From the NCBI GenBank assembly GCA_040902655.1, contig JBBDWV010000015.1, positions 1 through 37,978 of the forward strand: DNA of 37,978 nt, in the 5' to 3' direction. This DNA comes from Mycobacteriales bacterium (GTDB taxonomy: Bacteria > Actinomycetota > Actinomycetes > Mycobacteriales > SCTD01). Shown here piece after piece: positions 25,251-33,014 of this stretch (position 1 is the first letter of the stretch; every line of letters starts with the position of its first letter). Made by a program: the position numbers and the translations under genes. A model generated the notes under the pieces. It was given only the letters and a program-made list of their open reading frames with translations. It searched no databases and had not been told where the DNA came from.

Positions 25251-26474
25251 GTGCGACTGCCGCCCGGCCTGCGCGGCCTTCCGCGTGAGACGTTCGCGCT
25301 CGCCCTCGTGGCGTTCTGCGTGGCCCTCGGCTTCGGCATCGTGGTGCCGGCCGTACCGCTGTTCGCGCTCCAGTTCGGGGTCGGGCCGACGGCTGCCGGA
25401 GCGGTGGTCTCCGCCTTCGCCCTCATGCGCCTGGTGTCCGGACTGGCGGGGGGACGCCTGGTCGACCGGGTCGGGGAGCGCACCGCCCTGCTGGCCGGTC
25501 TCACGGTGGTGGCAGTCTCCTCGCTGCTCGCCGGGCTCGCGGTGAGCTACCCGCAGCTGCTCGTCCTGCGCGGCGTCGGCGGCGTCGGTTCGGCGGTGTT
25601 CACCATCGCCGCCACCAGCCTGCTGTTGCGGGTGGCGAGCGCCGCTCAACGCGGGCAGACGCAGAGCATCTACCGCGGGGGCTTCCTGCTCGGCGGCGTG
25701 GTGGGGCCCGCCTTCGGCGGCGCCGTGCTGGGCATCTCGCTGCGCGCCCCGTTCTTCCTCTACACCGTGACCCTGGTGGTCGCCGCCGTGGTCGCCGCGA
25801 CGATGCTGCCCCGGCCGCCGGGCGCGCAGCAGCCGCCGCCGCAGGTGGCGCCGGGCGTGGGGGAGGACGACGGGGTGCCGCGCGCGGTGGCGCCCGAGCC
25901 GCCGCGCACCACCCTGTCGACCGCGCTGGCCAGCCCGGCCTACCGGGCCGCGCTCGCCGGCAACTTCGCCGTCGGCTTCAGCGTGCTCGGCGTACGCAGC
26001 ACCGTGGTGCCGCTGCTCGTGGTGCAGGGGCTGGACCTGGCTCCCGGCTGGATCGGCGCCGCCTTCACCCTGGCGGCGCTGGTGCAGACCGTCCTGCTGC
26101 TGCCCGCGGGCCGGGCAGTCGACCAGGTCGGGCGACGGCCGACGCTGGTCGCCGGCGGGCTGATCACCGCCGCTGCACTCGCCGGCCTCGCCGCCACCAG
26201 CGGGCCGCTGACGCTGCTGCTGTCGATGACCGTGTTCGGGGCAGGCGCCGCTCTGCTCGGCGTGGCACCGGCGGCGATCGTCGGCGATGTCGTCGAGGGA
26301 AGGGGCGGCACGGCCGTCGCGGTGTGGCAGATGAGCAGCGACCTCGGCTCGGTCCTCGGCCCGCTGGCTGCCGGGCTGCTCATCGACCAGGCGTCGTTCG
26401 GTGCCGCGCTCGGCTTCAGCTCACTGGTCGTCGCCGGCTGTGCCCTGCTCGGCCTGCGCGTCCCGAGGGGCTAG
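25251..26474 (+). CDS. MFS transporter, drug/proton antiporter-like
   Basis: Major facilitator of 407 residues with twelve predicted membrane segments in two halves joined by a Pro/Gly/Glu-rich loop (about residues 187-222). Family motifs include FALALVAFCVALGFGIVVPAVPLFA in segment 1, GRLVDRVGERTALLAG (motif A), RGVGGVGSAVFTIAATSLL and, in the second half, GRAVDQVGRRPTLVAGG. This resembles the 12-segment DHA1 efflux group, but the substrate is unknown. The GTG at 25251 has GGGGAGG about eight bases upstream. The stop codon is shared with the convergent gene through the palindrome CTAG. Confidence 0.88.
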   Translation: MRLPPGLRGLPRETFALALVAFCVALGFGIVVPAVPLFALQFGVGPTAAGAVVSAFALMRLVSGLAGGRLVDRVGERTALLAGLTVVAVSSLLAGLAVSYPQLLVLRGVGGVGSAVFTIAATSLLLRVASAAQRGQTQSIYRGGFLLGGVVGPAFGGAVLGISLRAPFFLYTVTLVVAAVVAATMLPRPPGAQQPPPQVAPGVGEDDGVPRAVAPEPPRTTLSTALASPAYRAALAGNFAVGFSVLGVRSTVVPLLVVQGLDLAPGWIGAAFTLAALVQTVLLLPAGRAVDQVGRRPTLVAGGLITAAALAGLAATSGPLTLLLSMTVFGAGAALLGVAPAAIVGDVVEGRGGTAVAVWQMSSDLGSVLGPLAAGLLIDQASFGAALGFSSLVVAGCALLGLRVPRG

Positions 26475-27391
26475 TAGCCGGCTGTCCGGTCCACGAGTCC
26501 GAGCAACGGCTCGCCGCTGCCGAACCGGCGCACGTTGTCGGTGACCCGCTGCGCGAGCAGCGGCTGCGCCGTCTGCCACGGGTTGGCGGTGTGCGGGGTG
26601 ATCAGGCAGTTAGGCAGCGTCCAGAGCGGGTGGCCGTCCGGCAGCGGCTCCGGGTCGGTGACGTCGATGGCGGCGCCGCCGATGCTGCGCTCCCGCAGCG
26701 CCGTCACCAGCGCGTCGGTGTCGACGTGCCGGCCACGGGCGATGTTGACCAGCCAGGCCGACGACGACATCGCCGCGAGCTGCCGGGCCCCGATGACGTG
26801 TGTGGTCTCGGGGGTGAGGGCCAGCGCCAGCACGACCAGTCGCGCGTCCGGCAGCACCTCGTCGAGCATCTCCACCGGGACGGTGCGCGCCGCACCCGGC
26901 ACGGGCTCTGCCGACCGCCGCACCACCGTCACCCGGCAGCGGAAGGGCGACAGCAGTGACAGCAGCGACTGGGTGATCCCGCCGCCGCCCAGCACGACGA
27001 CAGGGGCGTCGAACAGCGAGAGGGCATCCTGCTCGCCCCACGATGTGGCGCGGGCGCGGGCCGGCAGCCGCCGCAGGCCGGCGAGGGCGAGCGCGAGCGC
27101 ATGCTCCGCGGTCGGCTCGGCGTACACGCCCTTGGCGCAGGTCCAGGTGCGGGACGGCTCGAGAACGTCCACGAAGTCCTCCACGCCGGCGAACGGCAGC
27201 TGGACCCAGCGGGCCGAGGGAGCTGCCTGGAGTGCCTCGCGCAGGCCGGCGCTGTCCCGCGGGGCCATCCACACCAGCGCGTCCGGTCGGTCGGAGATCC
27301 CGACGACCTTGCCACCGCCCGCCTGCACGGCCGCGGCCATCGGCTCCGATCCGGACGGGAGGATCGCGATTCCGGGCGTCATGGTCTGCAC
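26471..27391 (-). CDS. D-isomer-specific 2-hydroxyacid dehydrogenase
   Basis: NAD(P)-dependent dehydrogenase of 306 residues reducing 2-ketoacids. The nucleotide-binding loop is VVVLGGGGITQSLLSLL (near residue 131), and the catalytic set is visible: Arg in VNIARGRHVDTDAL, Glu in DVTDPEPLPDGHPLW, and His in LITPHTAN. The N-terminal catalytic half is short (WVQLPFAGVEDFVDV, YAEPTAEHALALAL). The frame opens with GTG at 27391; the ATG at 27382 is an equally possible start. The stop overlaps the MFS gene in a shared CTAG. It is divergent from the helicase gene, with 158 bases between. The physiological substrate is unknown. Confidence 0.9.
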   Translation of the reverse strand: MQTMTPGIAILPSGSEPMAAAVQAGGGKVVGISDRPDALVWMAPRDSAGLREALQAAPSARWVQLPFAGVEDFVDVLEPSRTWTCAKGVYAEPTAEHALALALAGLRRLPARARATSWGEQDALSLFDAPVVVLGGGGITQSLLSLLSPFRCRVTVVRRSAEPVPGAARTVPVEMLDEVLPDARLVVLALALTPETTHVIGARQLAAMSSSAWLVNIARGRHVDTDALVTALRERSIGGAAIDVTDPEPLPDGHPLWTLPNCLITPHTANPWQTAQPLLAQRVTDNVRRFGSGEPLLGLVDRTAGY

Positions 27392-27549
27392 GCCGCCGAG
27401 CCTTTCACGGGGGTCGCGGACGGGAGTGTGCGGCCGCTGCGGCGCGCCTGCCGCGGAACAGACCGGCTCCGGAGGACCTTGACCCTGTCGAGCCGCCGCC
27501 GCGGAGTCCCGCAGGCAGGCGCCAGTGCTCCGCCTCCCGCAAGGACCTC

Positions 27550-28926
27550 ATGTCACTCCAGAACTCCGCCGGCGGCTTCACTGCGCTCGGCGTCCCGGCC
27601 GGCCTCGTCGCGGCACTCGCCGCACAGGGCATCGACGCGCCGTTCCCGATCCAGACCGCTACGCTGCCGGACAGCCTGGCCGGCCGCGACGTGCTCGGCC
27701 GGGGCCGTACGGGTAGCGGGAAGACGCTGGCCTTCAGCCTTCCGCTCGTCACCCGGCTGATCGGCGGCCGCCGCAGCCCCAGGCAGCCGCGCGCCCTCGT
27801 GCTCGTCCCGACCCGTGAGCTGGCCAACCAGGTGCTCGCCGTCGTGGCACCGCTCGCGCAGGCCGCCGGCCTCACCTCGACGGTCGTGTTCGGCGGCGTC
27901 GGGCAGAACCCGCAGGTGAAGGCGCTGGCCCCTGGCGTCGACGTCCTCATCGCCTGCCCGGGACGGCTGGAGGATCTCATCGGCCAAGGCTTCTGCGACC
28001 TGTCCGGCGTGGAGATCACCGTGCTCGACGAGGCGGACCACATGGCCGACCTGGGCTTCCTGCCTGTGGTCAGGCGGCTGCTCGACCGCACCCCCGCCCG
28101 CGGCCAGCGGATGCTGTTCTCCGCCACTCTCGACAACGGAGTCGATGTGGTGGTCAAGCGCTACCTGTCCTCGCCGGTCACGCATTCGGTCGATCCGGCC
28201 GTCGCCCCAGTGTCGACGATGACGCACCACGTCTTCAGCGTCAGCGCGGCGGACAAGCCGGCCGTCGTCCGGGAGCTGGCCGCCGGAACCGGCCGCAGTC
28301 TGCTGTTCTTGCGCACCAAGCACACCGCGAAGAAGCTGGCCAAGCAGCTGACCGCCGCCGGGATCCCCGCCGTCGAGCTGCACGGCAACCTCAGCCAGGG
28401 GGCCCGCGAGCGCAACCTGTCGGCCTTCACCGAGGGCAGCACCCGGGTCCTGGTCGCGACCGACATCGCCGCCCGCGGCATCCACGTCGACGACGTGGCA
28501 CTGGTGGTCCACGTCGACCCGCCGACCGAGCACAAGGCCTACCTGCACCGGTCCGGCCGTACCGCCCGCGCGGGCGCCGGCGGCACCGTCGTCACGCTCG
28601 CGCTGCCCGAGCAGGCGGGGGAGGTGCGTGCGCTGGCGAAGCAGGCCGGCATCCGGCCGGCCACGGTCGCCGTCCGTCCCGGTTCGGACCGGATCGCCGA
28701 GCTGGCCGGGCCTGCGGCGCCGTACGTCGAGCCGGCGCCGGTGGTCGAGGAGCCGGTACGGGCCCGAGTAGCCCGTGGTCAGCGGCAGGGTCAGGGCTCG
28801 GCACCGATCAAGCAGGGCGGCTCGGCGTCGCGGAAGATGTCCGGCCGCAGTGCCGGTCCGGCACGCACCCGCGCGGAACTCGCTGCACGGGCCGGTCAGC
28901 CGACGCCGGCCCGCCGTTCCCGCTGA
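27550..28926 (+). CDS. DEAD-box ATP-dependent RNA helicase
   Basis: RNA helicase of 458 residues that remodels RNA secondary structure, probably in ribosome assembly or mRNA turnover. Motifs are in order: FPIQTATLPDSLAGRD (Q motif), GRTGSGKT (52-59), PTRELANQV, ACPGRLEDLI, DEAD (near 160), SATL, FLRTKHTAKKLAKQL, ATDIAARGIHVDDV and HRSGRTARAG. The C-terminal 90 residues are basic and Gln/Gly/Ser-rich, as in many actinobacterial DEAD-box proteins. The ATG at 27550 has AAGGA just upstream; earlier in-frame codons give Arg-rich shadow sequence. The 3' end lies over the C-terminal codons of the convergent pterin dehydratase gene. Confidence 0.93.
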   Translation: MSLQNSAGGFTALGVPAGLVAALAAQGIDAPFPIQTATLPDSLAGRDVLGRGRTGSGKTLAFSLPLVTRLIGGRRSPRQPRALVLVPTRELANQVLAVVAPLAQAAGLTSTVVFGGVGQNPQVKALAPGVDVLIACPGRLEDLIGQGFCDLSGVEITVLDEADHMADLGFLPVVRRLLDRTPARGQRMLFSATLDNGVDVVVKRYLSSPVTHSVDPAVAPVSTMTHHVFSVSAADKPAVVRELAAGTGRSLLFLRTKHTAKKLAKQLTAAGIPAVELHGNLSQGARERNLSAFTEGSTRVLVATDIAARGIHVDDVALVVHVDPPTEHKAYLHRSGRTARAGAGGTVVTLALPEQAGEVRALAKQAGIRPATVAVRPGSDRIAELAGPAAPYVEPAPVVEEPVRARVARGQRQGQGSAPIKQGGSASRKMSGRSAGPARTRAELAARAGQPTPARRSR

Positions 28927-29257
28927 GGGTCGTCCCGGAGGCGGCGCCGGCAAGGCCGAGCTCCTCGGTGATGAGGTCCAGCCTGCGCGCCAACTCCACG
29001 TCCGCCAGCGTGACCGCGTCGCGCACGTGCGTCCACAGCAGAAAGGTCACCGTGCCGGCGTCCAGCGTGACCTCGGTGTGGTGGTCGAGCTCGCCCTCGA
29101 CGGCGCAGACCTGCTCCAGCAGCGCCCACAGATCGTGGGGCACGACCGTCCGGATCAGCCGGGTCCCGTCGCAGCGCCAGCCGGGCAGTTCGCCCAGTGC
29201 GGCCGCGAGGGCCTCCACGTCCAGCGGGGCGTAGCGCTGCACCCTGTCCAGGATCAT
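28808..29257 (-). CDS. 4a-hydroxytetrahydrobiopterin dehydratase (pterin-4a-carbinolamine dehydratase)
   Basis: Small enzyme recycling the pterin cofactor of aromatic amino acid hydroxylases. The first 100 residues fit the family: LGELPGWRCDGTRLIRTVVPHD, then the catalytic EGELDHHTEVTLDAGTV (His59, His60) and LWTHVRDAVTLADVELARRLD (His77). The ATG at 29257 gives the usual start. The frame runs to 149 residues, about 45 beyond the domain, and this tail is encoded antisense to the helicase end (overlap 28808-28926). It has no family resemblance and may simply reflect loss of an earlier stop. No hydroxylase gene is nearby, so the partner pathway is unknown. Confidence 0.85.
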   Translation of the reverse strand: MILDRVQRYAPLDVEALAAALGELPGWRCDGTRLIRTVVPHDLWALLEQVCAVEGELDHHTEVTLDAGTVTFLLWTHVRDAVTLADVELARRLDLITEELGLAGAASGTTLSGNGGPASADRPVQRVPRGCVPDRHCGRTSSATPSRPA

Positions 29258-29295
29258 CGCCCGACCGCCTTTCGCCGCAGGGCACCACAGTGGCA

Positions 29296-29332
29296 CCGAC
29301 CGCTCCGCAAAGCCAGAGCCCGCAGCGGTCGG
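29296..29332 (-). terminator. Stem-loop after the rsb-type operon, probable terminator
   Basis: CCGACCGCT (29296-29304) and AGCGGTCGG (29324-29332) are perfectly complementary over nine pairs around a 19-base loop. On the minus strand this hairpin begins 20 bases after the STAS gene stop and ends before the pterin dehydratase start. It lacks a T-run, which is common for actinobacterial terminators. It would separate the regulatory operon from the dehydratase gene. Confidence 0.5.
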
Positions 29333-29351
29333 ACCCGTCCGGCCCGGTCCG

Positions 29352-29708
29352 TCAGCCGCCCTTCGTGCCCTCGCGCACCTGCGCGACGGCGGCGGGGAGG
29401 TCGTCGCTCGCGAGCGCACCGGCCAGTCCGACCACCTCCAGGACCCGCCGCGCGCGCGAGCCCGGTGGTGCCACCACGCGGAAGTACCCGCCGGACTGCG
29501 CGCACTCGCGGGCCAGCCGGTCCACGAGGCGGACCCCCGCGCTGTCGAGGAAGGTCGCCGCCGAGAGGTCCAGCACCAGCGGTCCACCGCCGGTCAGTGC
29601 GGCCGGGTCCCCGAGCAGGGCGCGCGTCGTGACGACGTCCAGCTCTCCGTGGGCACGCAGCACCCGTACTCCGTGGAGGTCCTCGCCCGACACCTCCTCG
29701 AGGGTCAT
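29352..29708 (-). CDS. STAS-domain anti-sigma factor antagonist
   Basis: RsbV/SpoIIAA-like protein of 118 residues. When unphosphorylated, such proteins bind the anti-sigma kinase and free the sigma factor. The STAS core is complete: VRVLRAHGELDVVTTRAL, PLVLDLSAATFLDSAGVRLV with the phosphorylatable Ser56, and a C-terminal helix region GLAGALASDDLPAAVAQV. The ATG at 29708 overlaps the stop of the phosphatase gene (ATGA), so antagonist and its presumed phosphatase/kinase are made together. It is the last gene of the RsbQ-like hydrolase, phosphatase and antagonist operon. Confidence 0.9.
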   Translation of the reverse strand: MTLEEVSGEDLHGVRVLRAHGELDVVTTRALLGDPAALTGGGPLVLDLSAATFLDSAGVRLVDRLARECAQSGGYFRVVAPPGSRARRVLEVVGLAGALASDDLPAAVAQVREGTKGG

Positions 29709-31597
29709 GACGGCTCCCGGGGCAGAGTTCGTCGCAGGACCACCGTGGTGCCGTCCCCCTCCTGCACGGCGACGTCGACGAGCGCTCGCATGATCATGAG
29801 GCCGCGACCGCGCTCGTGCGAGGCCGGACCGGTGCGCCACCGGCCGCGATCGCGCACCGTTACCACCACCTGGTCCTGGTGGTCCGGCCGCTGTTCGAGC
29901 TCGGCACTGAGCGCGACCGACTCCTCGGAGCGCCGGCCGCTGCCGTGTTCGGCGGCGTTGGCCATGGCTTCCGATGCCGCCAGGACCAGGTCGTCGGCGG
30001 TCTGGCCGTCGAGGCCGCGTTCGGCCAGCCACGCTGCCAGCTCCTGACGGATGGCCGACAGGCCGGTCAGGTCCGCCGGCAGGGTCCGGTGGAAGGGCCG
30101 GCCCGCCCAGGACAGCATCAGCACGCAGACGTCGTCGCGTACCCGCTCGTCGAGCAGCAGGGTCTGCGTGAGCCGGGCCACCGCCTCGGCCAGCGGGACG
30201 CTGTGCAGCTCGGCAGTGACCCGTTCGAGCACGGCAAGCCCGTCGTCCAGGTCCCGGTCCCGCCGCTCGAACAGACCGTCGGTGTAGAGCAGGACCCGGT
30301 CGCCGGGCGTGAGCTGCACCGTCGCCTCCGCCCGGTGCTGGGCGGGGGCGAATGCGCCGAGCGGTGTCGAGCGGCCTTCCCACAGCAGCCGTGGCCGTCC
30401 GGCTACGGGCAGCAGCAACGGCGGGGGGTGCCCGGCGCAGGCGTAACGCAGCCGACCCTCGTCCAGGTCGAGCTCGGCGTACGCCACGGTGGCCATGGCG
30501 GCAGCCTCGACCTGATCGACGAACCGGTCCAGCCGCGACAGCAGGCGGGCCGGCCCCACCTCGGAGGCGGCGACGGCCCGGACGGCGCTGCGGAGCTGCC
30601 CCATGGTGCTGGCGGCGTGCAGCCCGCGGCCGACGACGTCGCCCACCACCACCGAGAGCACGTCCGGCTCGGCTGCGAACACGTCGTACCAGTCGCCGCC
30701 GACCTCGAGCATCTCCACCCCGGGCCGGTACGCGGTGGCGACGGCGAACCGGCCGTCGCGCGGCGGCTCCACCGCGAGCAGGGAGTGCTGGAGCTCGTGC
30801 GCCACCATGGCGCTCTGCTCGTACAGCTGCGCCCGGTCCAGGGCCAGGCCGGCCTGCTGCCCGACGGTCGTGAGCATCTCGAGGTCCGGCGACTCGGCGG
30901 CGGCGGTGTCCGGCGGGAGCAGCGAGAGCACTCCCTGCAGCACCGAGTGTCCGCGCAGCGGCACGACCGCGCGCCCGCCGTCGGTGACGACCGCCGTCCG
31001 CTGGAGCAGCGCCGGCGCGGGCAGCTCACAGGCGCCGGCGGGCTCTCCCCGCGAGCTGTGCCGGATGAGCCCGGTCTCACGATCGGACAGCCACAGGGTG
31101 CCGGCGGCGGCGCCGAGAGGGGCGACCGCCGCGGCCAGCAGTGCCTGTGCGACACCCTCGACCCCCAGGGCTTGCGAGAGCGCCGCCGTCACCTCCTGCA
31201 GCGCGCGCAGTTGGGTGGCCGAGCGGTCCGCAGCCGCCCGCGCCGACAGCAGCTCCCGTTCGTAACGCGAGCGCTCCCGCGCGCTGGACAGGGCGACGTG
31301 CACCCCGTCGCCGGACCGCACCGCAGTGAGCAGCACGGGCAGCCGCCCGCCGGCCGCCCTCAGCTCGACCGCGACCTCGTCCACCCGGCCGTCGACGTGC
31401 AGCAGGGGGGACAGGTGCGTCTCCCAGTAGATCCGACCGCCGACCGAGAGCAGCTCGCTGAGCTGACATCCCAGCACGTCCCGCTCGGTGCGGCCCAGCC
31501 ACTCGAGGACGGTCCCGTTCGCCTCGCCGACGGTGCCGTCCGGGCGCAGCGTGAGAAGGCCGCAGGGAGCATCCTCCCAACGGGCCGGTGGCGTCAC
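29705..31597 (-). CDS. PAS-GAF-SpoIIE phosphatase with C-terminal HATPase kinase domain
   Basis: Sensor enzyme of 630 residues in a partner-switching pathway. Residues 1-105 are a PAS domain (ANGTVLEWLGRTERDVLG, GRIYWETHLSPLLH). Residues about 135-280 are a GAF-like domain. Residues about 295-490 are a PP2C/SpoIIE phosphatase with metal-binding Asp in EVGGDWYDVF, VGDVVGRGLH, YTDGLFERRD and RDDVCVLML. Residues about 500-630 are an RsbW-like HATPase (DLVLAASEAMANAAEHG N-box, VRDRGRWR, ERGRGLMIM). Phosphatase and kinase for the STAS protein are thus joined in one chain. The GTG at 31597 overlaps the RsbQ-like gene stop (GTGA); the longer frame to 31756 runs through that gene. In Bacillus, RsbP has PAS and PP2C only. 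Confidence 0.92.
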   Translation of the reverse strand: MTPPARWEDAPCGLLTLRPDGTVGEANGTVLEWLGRTERDVLGCQLSELLSVGGRIYWETHLSPLLHVDGRVDEVAVELRAAGGRLPVLLTAVRSGDGVHVALSSARERSRYERELLSARAAADRSATQLRALQEVTAALSQALGVEGVAQALLAAAVAPLGAAAGTLWLSDRETGLIRHSSRGEPAGACELPAPALLQRTAVVTDGGRAVVPLRGHSVLQGVLSLLPPDTAAAESPDLEMLTTVGQQAGLALDRAQLYEQSAMVAHELQHSLLAVEPPRDGRFAVATAYRPGVEMLEVGGDWYDVFAAEPDVLSVVVGDVVGRGLHAASTMGQLRSAVRAVAASEVGPARLLSRLDRFVDQVEAAAMATVAYAELDLDEGRLRYACAGHPPPLLLPVAGRPRLLWEGRSTPLGAFAPAQHRAEATVQLTPGDRVLLYTDGLFERRDRDLDDGLAVLERVTAELHSVPLAEAVARLTQTLLLDERVRDDVCVLMLSWAGRPFHRTLPADLTGLSAIRQELAAWLAERGLDGQTADDLVLAASEAMANAAEHGSGRRSEESVALSAELEQRPDHQDQVVVTVRDRGRWRTGPASHERGRGLMIMRALVDVAVQEGDGTTVVLRRTLPREPS

Positions 31598-32403
31598 GCC
31601 GCTAGCAGATAGCGCTGCATCGCGGTGACGAGCGCGTCCGGCGCGCTCAGGTTGGGACAGTGGCCGGTGGCATCGAGCACCACCAGCTCGCTGCCCGCGA
31701 GGTGCTCGTGCACGTAGCGGCCGACCTCCGGAGGGGCGATGACGTCCTCTCGGCACTGCACGACCAAGGCGGGGGTACGGACCCGGGCCAGGTCGGCGCG
31801 GTTGTCCGACAGGAACGTCGTGCGGGCGAACCGTCGGGCGATCGTCGGGTCGGTCCGGCAGAAGCTGCTGGTCAGCTCCTGGCCGAGCTCCGGCCGCGCC
31901 GGGACACCCATGATGACGGGGGCGATGTGGGTCGACCAGCCGAGGTAGTTGTCGTCCATCGTCTCGAGCAGTTCATCGATCTCCTCCTGCCGGAAACCGC
32001 CGCGGTAGTTCTCGTCGTCGATGTAGCGCGGGCTGGGGCAGACCAGCACCAGCCGGTCGAACAGCTCCGGCCGCTCCGCCGCCGCCAGCACCGCGATGAC
32101 GGCGCTGACGGAGTGCCCGACCAGGACGACGGGCGGTAGGTCCAGCCCGGTGAGGACGTCGAGGACGTCACTCGCGTAACCCTCCAGCCCGCTGTGACGC
32201 ACCGGGTCGTACGCGGACAGGTCGGAACCGCCGGCGCCGACGTGGTCGAACAGCACGACGCGGTGGGTCTGCTCGAAGGCGGGAGCGATGTAGCGCCACA
32301 TGCCCTGGTCGCAGCCGAAGCCATGGGCCAGAACCATCGGCGGACCGCTGTCCAGACCACTCACCGTCACGTTGTTCCTTGCCAGCACGTCCACGGCGGT
32401 CAC
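31594..32403 (-). CDS. rsbQ: RsbQ-like alpha/beta hydrolase
   Basis: Close homologue of Bacillus RsbQ, the hydrolase that activates the RsbP phosphatase in energy stress, and of the plant receptors KAI2 and D14. The 269-residue protein contains NNVTVSG, VLAHGFGCDQGMWRYIAPAFE, HRVVLFDHVGAGGSDLSAYD, the nucleophile Ser98 in LVGHSVSAV, FCRTDPTIARRFARTTFLSD, Asp220 in CREDVIAP and His248 in ATGHCPNLSAP, so the catalytic triad is intact. The GTG at 32403 is used; GTG at 32394 with GGTGA upstream is also possible. Its stop overlaps the PAS-containing phosphatase gene, the same pairing as rsbQ-rsbP, strongly suggesting that the hydrolase product or ligand is sensed by the PAS domain. Confidence 0.92.
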   Translation of the reverse strand: MTAVDVLARNNVTVSGLDSGPPMVLAHGFGCDQGMWRYIAPAFEQTHRVVLFDHVGAGGSDLSAYDPVRHSGLEGYASDVLDVLTGLDLPPVVLVGHSVSAVIAVLAAAERPELFDRLVLVCPSPRYIDDENYRGGFRQEEIDELLETMDDNYLGWSTHIAPVIMGVPARPELGQELTSSFCRTDPTIARRFARTTFLSDNRADLARVRTPALVVQCREDVIAPPEVGRYVHEHLAGSELVVLDATGHCPNLSAPDALVTAMQRYLLAA

Positions 32404-32459
32404 CGTAGGCGCCAGGACCGGTTGCCGCACGAGGTGCTCGCCGTCGCGGGCCCGGTCGG

Positions 32460-32885
32460 CTACCCGCCGACCTGTGGTGGAGCCACGTCGGCGTCGGGTC
32501 TGGTGTCGACCGCGGCCCCGACCTCGAACCAGACCGTCTTGCCGGCCCCCGTCGGCTCGGCGCCCCAGGACGAGGCCAGCGCATCGACCAGGGCCAGGCC
32601 ACGGCCGCCCTCGTCCAGAAGTGCGGCGTCCCGAGGATGGGGCAGGGTCGCGCTGCCGTCGATCACCTCGATGCGGACACCCTTCGACTGCGGGACGACC
32701 CGGACCCGGACCTGGCCCACGCCGTGGATCAGCGCGTTGGTCGCCACCTCGCTGACCAGCAGCGACACGGTGTCGCAGTCCGCGTCGGGCGCGCTGAGGC
32801 GACAGGCGTCGGTGGCGAAGCGGCGGATCCGGGCCACACTCGCCGGCACCGTCTCCACCACCATCTCCAGGGGTGGCGAGGTCAC
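32460..32885 (-). CDS. RsbW-like ATP-binding anti-sigma regulatory protein
   Basis: HATPase-domain protein of 141 residues, the size of anti-sigma kinases. ATP-binding boxes are present: VSLLVSEVATNALIHG (N-box with Glu and Asn), EVIDGSATLP (G1 region, where the usual Asp-x-Gly reads Asp-Gly-Ser), and DEGGRGLALVDALASSWG (G2). It lies 56 bases upstream of the RsbQ-like gene on the same strand and may be co-transcribed. The GTG at 32885 is the preferred start because the domain begins about ten residues later, but no strong ribosome-binding site is seen and starts further upstream are possible. No sigma factor gene is in the window, so its target is unknown. Confidence 0.82.
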   Translation of the reverse strand: MTSPPLEMVVETVPASVARIRRFATDACRLSAPDADCDTVSLLVSEVATNALIHGVGQVRVRVVPQSKGVRIEVIDGSATLPHPRDAALLDEGGRGLALVDALASSWGAEPTGAGKTVWFEVGAAVDTRPDADVAPPQVGG

Positions 32886-33014
32886 TGTGGACAGATGCCC
32901 GCGGCGGAGGGGCACCAACCTCCGCACCGGTCGCCGGGCGTCCTCGTGGCAGGGTCCCCATGGCAGGGTCAGGACGCGGCGCCCGGCCCCGGGTGCCGCC
33001 CGACGGAGGTGTGC

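Noticed and set aside
27479-27507. TTGACC in the gap before the DEAD-box helicase gene, as a -35 box
   Set aside because: No acceptable -10 box is found 16-18 bases downstream.
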